A stretch of DNA of 28,563 nt from an uncultured Saprospiraceae bacterium (GTDB lineage: Bacteria; Bacteroidota; Bacteroidia; Chitinophagales; Saprospiraceae): assembly GCA_937967535.1 (NCBI GenBank), contig CALCMV010000255.1:1-28563 (forward strand), in the 5' to 3' direction. The notes beneath the pieces were generated by a model, which saw nothing but the letters and a program-made list of their open reading frames with translations, was not told the origin of the DNA and made no database searches. A program made the position numbers and the translations under genes. Shown here in pieces: positions 1 to 6,916 of this stretch. Numbering within the stretch: position 1 is the first letter of the stretch; every line of letters starts with the position of its first letter.

Positions 1-1854
1 TATATCCCTTACCACACCAAGCGAAATGTTGACATTCTACAAGAGCATTTAATTCAAAATATTTTAGATTTTTTCAAATATTTTCAAAAAGAATATAAAA
101 CACCACATTCGGGCGAACATCAACTCTATAAAATATTACACGTCAGTTTTTTTAATATAAATATTCGTGACATTTCAACATTGACCGCATACATGGCGCG
201 TCTGAATAGCGAGCGACGCAAACGGGCAGATAGTCCGCTGCGTTGGCGCGAAGTGTTGCGTGATGAAAAGCTGTTGAATAGGCTCAAATTGGAGGACGTA
301 GCGGCACTCTTGCGCTTTGAAAAAATGCTGACGCGACTACTCGCCGATTACGTCAATTTTCCTTTGCCGACGGTCTTGGAACGCTTCATCAATCACAGTG
401 GTTTGTTGCAACAAATGACCGAAGCGGAGGACAAAGCCTGGCAAACCAAACTCGTTTTTACGCTCTTTGATTTCATTCGATTGGAAGCCCTCAAATTTCC
501 TGAAATGAACTTGCAAGACCTTTTCGCGCTCATCAATCGCATGAAAGAAAATCGTATTGCGATGGGTATTTTGCAAGTATCGGGAACGGAAGGCAATGGC
601 GTAAATTTGGTGACTGCCCACAGCTCAAAAGGACTCGAATTTGAGTATGTTTTTATGATAGATTGCGGAGCGAATTGGGAGCCGAGGAGTCTCTCGCGCT
701 ACCGTTTTACGCTACCCGAAAACCTGACCGTCACGACAGAAGAACAAGATAGCATGGAAGCCGCCCGACGGGTATTTTACGTAGCCATGACGCGGGCTAA
801 GAAGGCTTTACATATTTCGATAAATAAAAATTCGTTGGAAGGAAAAAAGCTATCGCCCGCGCAATTTGTGAATGAATTGACGGATGCGGCTACACTGTCT
901 GTCCACACCGCTATACCCGACCCCGATGCCCTACTTCGCGCCCAAGTCCTGATGTTGACGGAGGTGGAAAAACCCGTTTTGGAGCAACCCTTTTCGACGG
1001 AAGAATTGGAGGCGATGTTGGAAGGATTTACCTTGAGTGCTTCGGGTTTGAATACTTATTTGAGTTGTCCGCTGAGTTTTTATTTTGAATATGTGTTGAA
1101 GATTCCGAGTACGTCGAGCGAGGCGGCTGCCTATGGTAGCGCGATGCACTACGCCGTAGAACGCCTGTTTTTGCGGATGAAAGGCGCGAAAGATAAAGCC
1201 TTCCCAAGTGCGGAGGTGATGGTGCGCGATTTTGAACGCGAAATGCGTCGCCAACGCCTGTTTTTTACCGAAAAAAGCTATGAACGCAGCCTCGAACGCG
1301 GGCGTTTGCTACTGCCGGATTATTACGCTGCACGTATCAATATATGGCACAAACATGTAGAGGTCGAAATGAAAATCCGCAATGTGGAAATGGAGGGTAT
1401 TCCGCTTTCCGGCGTGATTGATAAAGTCGAAATCGGCAAGGACAACAGCGTCCACGTCGTCGATTATAAAACGGGCAAACCCAAGTCAGAAAGAACCACC
1501 GCACCCAACGATAAACACCCAAACGGGGGCGATTATTGGCGACAACTGCATTTCTATAAAATCCTATTGGAGAGCTATCGCAATGCGCCGTATATCGTCA
1601 CGTCGGGCGAGATTGACTATATGGAAACCGATAAAAAAGAGGACTTCAAACGGGTGAGCTACCAACTGCAAGCGGCTGATGTGGAGACGGTTCGCGCACA
1701 AGTGCGGGAGGTGTATGCAAGCATCCAAGAACACGATTTTTTCGAAGGCTGCGGGAAGGAGTATTGCAAATGGTGCAATTTTACTAAGGCGCATTTGACG
1801 GTGGATAGTATGCGGTCAAGTACTAGGGAGGAAGTTGATGAACAAAACTCTTAA
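1..1854 (+). CDS. UvrD-type helicase fused to PD-(D/E)XK nuclease, C-terminal part
   Basis: The frame is open from the first base, so the gene begins outside the window; 617 residues are visible. Residues about 201-218 (VNLVTAHSSKGLEFEYVF) are superfamily 1 helicase motif V and 256-268 (RVFYVAMTRAKK) motif VI. A RecB/AddB-like nuclease domain follows: a first cysteine at 356 (SCPLSFYF), catalytic D474 (GVID), D488 and K490 (VVDYKTGK), and a later glutamine motif (RQLHFYK). C584, C589 and C592 near the end could join C356 in an iron-sulphur cluster, as in AddB and Cas4. Known family role: ATP-driven end resection in double-strand break repair. A TTG at 181 could be taken for a start, but the upstream reading (TKRNVDIL...) looks like continuing helicase domain 2A. 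The protein ends at a clean TAA. Whether to call it AddA- or AddB-like cannot be settled without the missing N-terminus. Confidence 0.9.
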   Translation, partial: YIPYHTKRNVDILQEHLIQNILDFFKYFQKEYKTPHSGEHQLYKILHVSFFNINIRDISTLTAYMARLNSERRKRADSPLRWREVLRDEKLLNRLKLEDVAALLRFEKMLTRLLADYVNFPLPTVLERFINHSGLLQQMTEAEDKAWQTKLVFTLFDFIRLEALKFPEMNLQDLFALINRMKENRIAMGILQVSGTEGNGVNLVTAHSSKGLEFEYVFMIDCGANWEPRSLSRYRFTLPENLTVTTEEQDSMEAARRVFYVAMTRAKKALHISINKNSLEGKKLSPAQFVNELTDAATLSVHTAIPDPDALLRAQVLMLTEVEKPVLEQPFSTEELEAMLEGFTLSASGLNTYLSCPLSFYFEYVLKIPSTSSEAAAYGSAMHYAVERLFLRMKGAKDKAFPSAEVMVRDFEREMRRQRLFFTEKSYERSLERGRLLLPDYYAARINIWHKHVEVEMKIRNVEMEGIPLSGVIDKVEIGKDNSVHVVDYKTGKPKSERTTAPNDKHPNGGDYWRQLHFYKILLESYRNAPYIVTSGEIDYMETDKKEDFKRVSYQLQAADVETVRAQVREVYASIQEHDFFEGCGKEYCKWCNFTKAHLTVDSMRSSTREEVDEQNS

Positions 1855-2154
1855 TGTGTTTTTTTAATATGTTAAATTTTATAAAAACAGAGAAAAAAAT
1901 CCGATAAAACTTGGTCAATTAGTTTTTTTTTTTTTGTAAATTGCATTGAATTAGAACAAATTATAATAGAATAACGGCTATGCCCAATTGAATAAGACCT
2001 CCTTGCATAACTTGAAAAACGGTCTTATCATTTTTTGCTACTACACCAACAACAGTTCCGATACACACACTCATAAAGTATGCATATACGTATGTCATGC
2101 TAATGGAATTGGTATATCTATTGCGAACATCATAAAATATTGCCTATGTGAGCA

Positions 2155-2200
2155 AAAACAAAAAAGCCGTGCCGCCTTCGCTAGAAAGCCACACGGCAAA
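2155..2200 (-). terminator. possible terminator-like hairpin, minus strand
   Basis: GCCGTG (2166-2171) pairs with CACGGC (2192-2197), the stem extending imperfectly inward. On the minus strand the hairpin is followed by TTTTTTGTTTTT. No minus-strand gene is seen that would use it, so it may be a remnant of a repeat. Confidence 0.35.
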
Positions 2201-2250
2201 GCCTTCGTAGTCTAGCTTAGTGAGACTACTCAACTTTTTACTACAATTTT

Positions 2251-2281
2251 AAAACCACCCTAATACAATACGGGTGGTTTT
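2251..2281. terminator. 10-bp perfect hairpin
   Basis: AAAACCACCC (2251-2260) and GGGTGGTTTT (2272-2281) form a perfect 10-bp stem with an 11-nt loop. The A- and T-ended arms give it the look of a bidirectional intrinsic terminator. It lies 23 bases before the metalloprotease start and would isolate that gene from upstream transcription. Confidence 0.6.
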
Positions 2282-2304
2282 AGAATACAAAATTAACTTT
2301 TATT

Positions 2305-2889
2305 ATGAAAAAATCAATTTTTCAAGCGATTTTTAAGGGGATCTACTTTGTCCTCTTGACTATGATAACTACTAATGGTATGGCTCAATATGACCATTTA
2401 TCAAAAGAGCAAAAAGAGCAAAAATCTATTGAACTCATTAACGAAGCAGAGGCTTTTGTATTGGGTACTCCAGTAGACTCGGAATGTTTTTATGGGAGTA
2501 ATGGTAAAACTATATATACAAAAATTATTATCAAGGTAAAGCATTGGTACAAGGGTAAAGGAAACCGTATTATATCAATAGTTAGAAAAGGTGGAGTAAT
2601 TGGTTCGGATAATCAAATCCCTATTCATAGGTATGGACCTAGTATATACAAAAATATAGATTACTTTATGCTAATCAATAAAACGAAAGATGGAAATTAT
2701 GAGTTTGTAGAACCAAATAGCAAGGCATCTTTTGGTAGGTACTCTGACTCACGCTATGATGACTTTGAGATAATAGCTTTTTATGGTATGAAATTCAATT
2801 CACATGATGATTTTAATAGTTTTATTAAGAATATGCAAGGCATAAAGACTTCGGATAAAAAAAAGATGTTGGTTTTCAAGAAAGTTTAA
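2305..2889 (+). CDS. secreted metalloprotease, N-terminal fragment (frame 1)
   Basis: A 194-residue open frame starts at ATG 2305 with a signal peptide: lysines at 2-3, a hydrophobic run around residues 14-24, and a likely cleavage site after GMA. The mature part (FVLGTPVDSECFY...IYTKIIIKVKHWYKGKGNRI...GGVIG) resembles the N-terminal region of Bacteroidota matrixin-type proteases with T9SS tails, which normally continue into an IPT/TIG-like domain. Here the frame ends at TAA 2887-2889, shortly after an A8G run. The missing continuation lies directly downstream in the -1 frame (2859-4604). I infer one original gene, now split. It may be a real mutation, slippage at the A-run, or a sequencing error in a homopolymer. 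Without frameshifting, this fragment would be a small secreted protein with no catalytic domain. Confidence 0.7.
   Translation: MKKSIFQAIFKGIYFVLLTMITTNGMAQYDHLSKEQKEQKSIELINEAEAFVLGTPVDSECFYGSNGKTIYTKIIIKVKHWYKGKGNRIISIVRKGGVIGSDNQIPIHRYGPSIYKNIDYFMLINKTKDGNYEFVEPNSKASFGRYSDSRYDDFEIIAFYGMKFNSHDDFNSFIKNMQGIKTSDKKKMLVFKKV
2857..2865 (+). other. A8G run, candidate -1 slippery site
   Basis: After codon GAT the sequence is eight A then G, read in the upstream frame as AAA AAA AAG. This contains the heptamer A AAA AAG in the correct phase for -1 slippage, as in dnaX. A -1 shift here joins residues SDKKK to DVGFQESLSKESGIM and the metalloprotease frame without a stop. No strong downstream stimulatory stem-loop was seen, and the upstream AAGG (2837-2840) lies about 18 bases before the site. 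Confidence 0.55.
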
Positions 2890-2906
2890 GTAAGGAATCG
2901 GGAATA

Positions 2907-4604
2907 ATGACCATTGATGATGACTGGTTGGAGGGGTTAAGTCCACTTCATGCGGGAACAGGTGAAATATTAACTATCAAGGGAAGTAACTTTGGATGGA
3001 AAGGGAATGTTCTATTTAGGAATGCCGATAATCCGGGACAACGTCTACCGGGTTTAGATGATATTTATGTTGTTAATTGGACTCCTACTCAAATACAAGT
3101 ATTAATACCATCGATAGTTAAGGAAGGCTTTCTCAACGATGATAACGGAACAGCTGGTTCGGGCACAATCGTAGTAAAGCGTAGATTTTTTGGATTTCCG
3201 ATACAAGAGGAAAGTGAGACGAAATTAAATATTGAATACGCCTTAAGTAATCGTACTAAGACTGTTAATCATAATGGTAATGATATCCATCCTAGACATT
3301 ATTTAGCAAGAGAACATTGTCTTAATGGTTTTGTATTTACTTTACATACGAGTTTCATGAATAACCAACCTGCCATTGACGCAGTTGAAGCAGCTCTATC
3401 GGCATGGTCGGATGAATTAGGAATTACGCTTGAATTAGAAAAAATATTAGAGATACAAATAATAGGTGGTGAAGAAGTGGAGGTAGAAGTGCCTTATTTT
3501 CATGATACAGCACCACAAATAGAGCCTGCAACTATAGAAGCAAAACGTAATATAATATGGTTCGACCCGTCTGTAGCACCACCAGCTTTAATGTTGACAA
3601 ACCGATTTTCTTCTCCGGATACATTTGGTTCAGGGGCACCTAGTGCTTGGTTAGCAGGTTCTAATATTAGGATAAGACCTAATGGTGTAGGTGGACTTCA
3701 ATGGAACTATAGCATATCGGGACCTATTAACTATGAAACACATAGAGATTTTTATGAAACTATACTTCATGAACTAGGGCATGCATTAGGACTTGAGCAT
3801 AATATCAAATACACAGCATATACGCCAGCAGGAACTATTGATAATAAAAATCTTATGCATCCAGTAGCTATAAGCTCTGGAGAAGACAATACAGGAGATC
3901 AAAGAATAAATCTCAATCAACACGGTGATAGAGCGAAAGCTGGGGCTCAAAGGATGGTAAGTGACAGTAGGACTCATAATTGGTCTACCCCGTTTGCGAA
4001 TGCTTTAGGGGTAGAGTCTCTCGCTGCATCAGGTGTCAATTCTCTAGTACTCCCTGCGCCTGAGATAAAAATGACATTTAATGGAATAGTAACAATTCCT
4101 TTAGCTCAGGGTACTACTGCAAAATTAGAACCTGAACCATTCAACGATAGTTATGACTACTACTGGAATCCACAGGATATTGTTGCGAATAGCTTGAATG
4201 TGGTACCGGTTTGCATCAAAAATACTTACTATGTTAGACTTAAAGATGCTGCTTGTACTGTATCATCTGTATATTCATTACCAGAGGAGTTTCCACTATC
4301 TAATTGTCCACGAGTCAGCGACCACAGAGATGATGAAGGCTTACTCCTTGCATATCCTAATCCCACGACTGGACAGTTAAATATCGAATTTCAAGTAACA
4401 GAAGAAAAAAGCATTGAACAACTTGACACCTACATCGGCATCTACGACCATCTCGGCAGACTACAACACCAGCACAGGGTCAGCGATGCTAGCCTCCGTC
4501 AGACTACGATAGACATCTCCACGCTACCCGCGGGTATGTACTGGGTGGTGTGGTTTGCTGATGGTGAGGTCATAGATACACAGCAGGTGCAGAAGACGGA
4601 GTAG
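2907..4604 (+). CDS. matrixin-type zinc metalloprotease with T9SS sorting domain
   Basis: 565 residues from ATG 2907, but the frame is already open from 2859, so it is probably the continuation of the 2305 gene. An IPT/TIG-like segment comes first (SPLHAGTGEILTIKGSNFG; WTPTQIQVLIPS), then a catalytic domain with the zinc motif HELGHALGLEH (H288, E289, H292, H298). The C-terminal ~80 residues (LAYPNPTTGQLNIEF ... TLPAGMYWVVWFADGEVI) are a type A T9SS sorting domain. The product would be exported by Sec, sent across the outer membrane by T9SS, and then surface-bound or released. This frame alone lacks a signal peptide, so it would not be secreted unless joined to the upstream fragment. A terminator follows 60 bases later. 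The metalloprotease call is firm; substrate unknown. Confidence 0.85.
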   Translation: MTIDDDWLEGLSPLHAGTGEILTIKGSNFGWKGNVLFRNADNPGQRLPGLDDIYVVNWTPTQIQVLIPSIVKEGFLNDDNGTAGSGTIVVKRRFFGFPIQEESETKLNIEYALSNRTKTVNHNGNDIHPRHYLAREHCLNGFVFTLHTSFMNNQPAIDAVEAALSAWSDELGITLELEKILEIQIIGGEEVEVEVPYFHDTAPQIEPATIEAKRNIIWFDPSVAPPALMLTNRFSSPDTFGSGAPSAWLAGSNIRIRPNGVGGLQWNYSISGPINYETHRDFYETILHELGHALGLEHNIKYTAYTPAGTIDNKNLMHPVAISSGEDNTGDQRINLNQHGDRAKAGAQRMVSDSRTHNWSTPFANALGVESLAASGVNSLVLPAPEIKMTFNGIVTIPLAQGTTAKLEPEPFNDSYDYYWNPQDIVANSLNVVPVCIKNTYYVRLKDAACTVSSVYSLPEEFPLSNCPRVSDHRDDEGLLLAYPNPTTGQLNIEFQVTEEKSIEQLDTYIGIYDHLGRLQHQHRVSDASLRQTTIDISTLPAGMYWVVWFADGEVIDTQQVQKTE

Positions 4605-4662
4605 AGATAAGAGACGCAAGACAAGAGACGAGAGAGTTGAGATATACCTTTTTGTTGTAAGG

Positions 4663-4710
4663 AAAACCGTCTTTTCGTATGTGTGTGCGGGGAGGCGGTT
4701 TTTGTTTTTT
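4663..4710 (+). terminator. intrinsic terminator after metalloprotease
   Basis: AAAACCGTC (4663-4671) pairs with GGCGGTTTT (4694-4702), with one T-G wobble. The hairpin is followed by TGTTTTTT, a good rho-independent terminator about 60 bases past the stop codon. Confidence 0.75.
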
Positions 4711-4720
4711 CTCCGGTTCA

Positions 4721-4808
4721 GAATGACACTTGCTTTTGGTGGGTGTCGTGGTGTTTGTTTTTCGGCTTTTTGCTCATTTGAATATTTAGCCAAAAACCGC
4801 TAAATGTG
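4721..4808 (+). repeat. promoter-bearing intergenic repeat, copy 1
   Basis: The core reads TTTGAATATTTAGCCAAAAA from 4777. TTTG (4777-4780), a 20-base spacer and TAAATGTG (4801-4808) fit the Bacteroidota -33/-7 pattern (TTTG, TAnnTTTG). The copy resembles 5750-5822 over a longer stretch, both beginning GAATGACA and sharing CTTGCTTTT. The box ends only 5 bases before ATG 4814, which would imply a leaderless transcript if this is the true promoter. Confidence 0.65.
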
Positions 4809-4813
4809 CAACG

Positions 4814-5020
4814 ATGAATGAGTACAAATTAGACCGTACCGCCTTCAAGATGCAGACTTTCGAGGAGGCAGATATGCAATACGAATATTGGAAAAAGCAA
4901 AGTATAGAAGAGCGATTTCGTGCGGCTTTTTATCTCAATAGCATTGCCTACAATTTTGATTTGAATAAGCCACCACGTATGGACAAAACCGCTTTTTCCA
5001 TGCGAAAACTTGCCAACTGA
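4814..5020 (+). CDS. small conserved-looking protein with repeated end motif
   Basis: 68 residues, soluble, no signal peptide, rich in aromatic and charged residues, not assigned to a named family. The two ends carry the same motif: LDRTAFKMQ at 6-14 and MDKTAFSMR at 56-64, around a helical middle (YWKKQSIEERFRAAFYLNSIAY). I have an impression of similar small Bacteroidota proteins beside toxin or nucleotidyltransferase genes, but cannot verify it. It lies between repeat copies 1 and 2, just before a PIN toxin/antitoxin pair, so an accessory role (orphan antitoxin or regulator) is possible but unproven. A minus-strand frame over the same bases looks like a shadow. Confidence 0.7.
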   Translation: MNEYKLDRTAFKMQTFEEADMQYEYWKKQSIEERFRAAFYLNSIAYNFDLNKPPRMDKTAFSMRKLAN

Positions 5021-5027
5021 TATATTT

Positions 5028-5066
5028 TCGCTCATTTGAATATTTAGCCAAAAAACACTAACTTGC
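5028..5066 (+). repeat. promoter-bearing intergenic repeat, copy 2
   Basis: CGCTCATTTGAATATTTAGC is almost identical to copy 1. TTTG (5035-5038), a 20-base spacer and TAACTTGC (5059-5066) give a promoter-like pair 26 bases before the antitoxin ATG at 5093. It is the likely promoter of the PIN toxin/antitoxin operon. Confidence 0.7.
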
Positions 5067-5092
5067 GTATAAATATTTTCTAAAAATCAATC

Positions 5093-5326
5093 ATGCAACA
5101 AACCTTATCGTCGCCGCTTACGCCACTTCAGTTGGAGATTTTGCAGTTTTTTGCACAAAATCCGAGTGAGGAAGATTTGAAAGCAATTAAATTGCTCATT
5201 GCCAATTACTACGCAGAAAAAGCAATGGATATGGCAGACCAAATATGGGAAGAAAACGGTTGGACGGCAGAAGACACCGACCGCCTCGCACGTACACGCA
5301 TGAGAACGTCATATAAAAAGCCGTAG
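5093..5326 (+). CDS. antitoxin of PIN-family toxin/antitoxin pair
   Basis: 77 residues. The segment LKAIKLLIANYYAEKAMDMADQIWEENGWTAED is typical of small antitoxins paired with COG1569-type PIN toxins in Bacteroidota and cyanobacteria: a helical body, then a charged C-terminal tail (LARTRMRTSYKKP) likely to wrap the toxin. The stop (5324-5326) is two bases before the toxin ATG (5329), the tight spacing expected for coupled translation. Repeat copy 2 supplies the probable promoter, which such antitoxins commonly autorepress. A DNA-binding fold is not obvious. The function is inferred mainly from the gene pair. Confidence 0.8.
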   Translation: MQQTLSSPLTPLQLEILQFFAQNPSEEDLKAIKLLIANYYAEKAMDMADQIWEENGWTAEDTDRLARTRMRTSYKKP

Positions 5327-5328
5327 CC

Positions 5329-5754
5329 ATGAATATTGTGGTTGATACTAATGTTTTGCTGACTTCAATTTCCCGAAAATCAAAAATACATTGGGTGTTT
5401 CGTGCTTTATTGGATGGTAAATATACCCTTTGCGTGACCACAGAGATACTCAACGAATACGCCGAAATTCTCGAACAGAATCACCATAATCCACTCTACG
5501 CCGATACCATTTTAAAAACCCTACTCAACTTGCCGAACATCAAGCGCGTACACACTTCTTTTCGTTGGAATTTAATCCCAAATGACGCAGATGATAATAA
5601 ATTCGTGGATTGTGCCATAGCTTGCAATGCTTCCTACTTGGTTTCTTACGACAAACATTTCAAGGTTCTTGCCAAGATCGAATTTCCGAAAGTAAATGCT
5701 ATTAAACCGGAGGAGTTTCAAGAGATTTTAGGAATATCAAAACCTGATGAATGA
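5329..5754 (+). CDS. PIN-domain toxin ribonuclease (COG1569-like)
   Basis: 141 residues, the usual length for a single PIN domain. The N-terminus NIVVDTNVLLTS supplies the first metal-binding aspartate (D6). Other candidate acidic residues are E43 (EILNEYAEIL), the DADDNKFVDCA stretch (D88/D89 and D94) and D108 (YLVSYDKHF). PIN toxins of this group cut RNA in a Mg/Mn-dependent way to slow growth; the RNA target cannot be read from sequence. All expected acidic residues are present, so it is probably active. Its stop codon lies at the start of repeat copy 3, so the repeat directly abuts the gene. Confidence 0.88.
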   Translation: MNIVVDTNVLLTSISRKSKIHWVFRALLDGKYTLCVTTEILNEYAEILEQNHHNPLYADTILKTLLNLPNIKRVHTSFRWNLIPNDADDNKFVDCAIACNASYLVSYDKHFKVLAKIEFPKVNAIKPEEFQEILGISKPDE

Positions 5755-5822
5755 CAGCTTGCTTTTTGGTGTTGCGTGGCTTTTTGCTCATTTGAATATT
5801 CCCCCAAAAACCATTAACTTGC
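5750..5822 (+). repeat. promoter-bearing intergenic repeat, copy 3
   Basis: It begins at the PIN toxin stop codon (GAATGACAG) and matches copy 1 over about 75 bases with gaps. In the core, AGCC is replaced by CCCC. TTTG (5791-5794), 20 bases, and TAACTTGC (5815-5822) lie 30 bases before the next antitoxin ATG at 5853, the likely promoter of the second toxin/antitoxin pair. Confidence 0.7.
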
Positions 5823-5852
5823 ATACCTGACCATCACGATAAACATAGAAAA

Positions 5853-6089
5853 ATGAGTACGATAGAATTAAAAGAAAAATTATACCAATACATTGACACC
5901 GCTTCTGACGAGGAACTTCAAAAGCTGAATGCCTACGTAGAAGATGACCCGATTGTCGGCTATACCATTGAAGGTGAGCCGATTAGAGCAAAGGCATTCA
6001 AGGAAGAAGCACGGGCAGCACGGGCAGAAATTAAAAAAGGCAACTTTATCACACTTGATGAACTCAAAGAAGATATGAAGACATGGTAG
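5853..6089 (+). CDS. antitoxin of ParE/RelE-type pair
   Basis: 78 residues: a helical N-terminus (IELKEKLYQYIDTASDEELQKLNAYVED) and a charged C-terminus (FKEEARAARAEIKKGNFITLDELKEDMKTW) that ends as many RelE/ParE antitoxin tails do. The last codons overlap the toxin gene: toxin ATG 6083, antitoxin TAG 6087-6089. This gives coupled translation of the pair. No clear ribbon-helix-helix or helix-turn-helix is visible. The assignment rests on size, tail and neighbour. Confidence 0.8.
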   Translation: MSTIELKEKLYQYIDTASDEELQKLNAYVEDDPIVGYTIEGEPIRAKAFKEEARAARAEIKKGNFITLDELKEDMKTW

Positions 6090-6406
6090 ATGTTTATGAA
6101 ATTGTCCTGACGCATCAAGCCCGTGAGCATATCGCAGGTATTTTCGAATATTTGCAGGAAAATGTCAGTGAAGATAACGCTCGTCATGTTGCGGAAGGCA
6201 TCGCCAATGAAATCGAAAAACTCGAAAAATTTCCCACCGGACGACCTATCGTTCACGAAATCAGTAGTGACGAGGAGGTGTATCGTTTTGCCCTCAAATG
6301 GAAATACAAAATCATATTTTTTGTGAATGAGGAAGATAAAACCGTAGAAGTTATCGCCGTCACGCACAGTAGTCAACATCCTGACAGACTGAAAGACCTT
6401 GTTTGA
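6083..6406 (+). CDS. ParE/RelE-superfamily toxin
   Basis: 107 residues with the superfamily pattern: N-terminal VYEIVLTHQAREHIAGIFEYLQENVS, a helical middle with EIEKLEKFPTGRPI, then the sheet YRFALKWKYKIIFFVNEEDKTVEVIAVTHSSQHPDRL. These toxins either cut ribosome-bound mRNA or inhibit gyrase; sequence alone does not decide which. It is probably intact and overlaps its antitoxin by 7 bases. Repeat copy 4 starts at the end of the gene. Confidence 0.87.
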   Translation: MVDVYEIVLTHQAREHIAGIFEYLQENVSEDNARHVAEGIANEIEKLEKFPTGRPIVHEISSDEEVYRFALKWKYKIIFFVNEEDKTVEVIAVTHSSQHPDRLKDLV

Positions 6407-6425
6407 ATATTTAGCCAAAAACCCC
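6401..6425 (+). repeat. intergenic repeat, copy 4 (lacks -7 box)
   Basis: TTTGAATATTTAGCCAAAAA at 6402 matches the core of copies 1 and 2 exactly, but no TAnnTTTG-like box follows at the right spacing. It lies after the last toxin/antitoxin gene, so it may be the truncated far edge of the repeat-bounded strip. Confidence 0.7.
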
Positions 6426-6430
6426 ACGGT

Positions 6431-6815
6431 CTAAGTTTCAATCAACTCCGCCTTCACCACATACTCACCCAAACATTTTTCATTAAGAAAAAATATAAAT
6501 TTCAAGTTGCCGGGGCGGGGAATTGTGTAATTTATGTATGCGTTCAACATGGCGAGTCTTTTGTTGACCGGCGAAATTAAGAGTACCGTCAAGGTCAATG
6601 ATGTTATTATCATCTACCGAGATTCGTAAGACATAATCGTGGGTGTTGGCATCGGCAGGTGCTTTATCCAAGACAATCAATACATCCATTTGCGGCAATT
6701 CGACGGGATAAGTCAAACTCCCCACATTCTCCAGAATAGTATCTACACTAAGTGTGTTCTTAGTTTTATCATGAGTAACACTTTTTGCACATAATATTAA
6801 TCGGGAAGATACCAT
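6431..6815 (-). pseudogene. DUF6941-like protein, frameshifted
   Basis: The frame from ATG 6815 reads SSRLILCAKSVTHDKTKNTL...VELPQMDVLIVLDKAP...DGTLNFAGQQKTR, like the small immunity-type family DUF6941, then degenerates. The natural ending lies in another frame: MLNAYINYTIPRPGNLKFIF followed by FLNEKCLGEYVVKAELIET, ending at 6431. The switch falls near 6551-6553, where one extra base between CGC and ATG would explain it. The joined product would be about 128 residues. Whether this is a true pseudogene or a base-calling error cannot be decided here. The family is one I recognise by pattern only. Function unknown; it sits downstream of the toxin/antitoxin strip on the opposite strand. Confidence 0.6.
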
Positions 6816-6843
6816 TTGTTAATTTTGAATGAATGAAAACACC

Positions 6844-6903
6844 GTACCGACGACTTTAGCCATCGCCGAGTACCAGCCACCTGACGGCTAAAGTCGTCAG
6901 TAC
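6844..6903. repeat. 60-bp imperfect palindrome
   Basis: GTACCGACGACTTTAGCC (6844-6861) and GGCTAAAGTCGTCAGTAC (6886-6903) are inverted repeats of 18 bases with one mismatch and a 24-base loop. The right arm recurs at 22820-22840 with one base different. It behaves like a dispersed REP-type element between two minus-strand genes. Confidence 0.8.
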
Positions 6904-6916
6904 AAATACTTGATTA

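Larger units (their letters stand above)
1855..2304. other. gene-poor stretch with two hairpins
   Basis: This 450-bp stretch is very AT-rich, with a run of 14 T near 1925. The only sizeable open frame (1988-2215) shows no protein-like composition or family resemblance. It holds two stem-loops, listed separately, just before the metalloprotease gene. No convincing promoter was seen. Confidence 0.6.

Noticed and set aside
1988..2215. 75-residue open frame before the metalloprotease
   Set aside because: Composition unlike a protein, overlaps hairpin DNA at its end, no family resemblance and no promoter.
2857..2865. Certain programmed frameshifting
   Set aside because: The slippery heptamer is in phase, but no strong stimulatory stem-loop or well-placed Shine-Dalgarno was found, so it is kept as one of three explanations.
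4605..4640. Short AAGAGACG-like tandem repeat after the metalloprotease
   Set aside because: Only two or three imperfect units in purine-rich DNA; not convincing as a feature.
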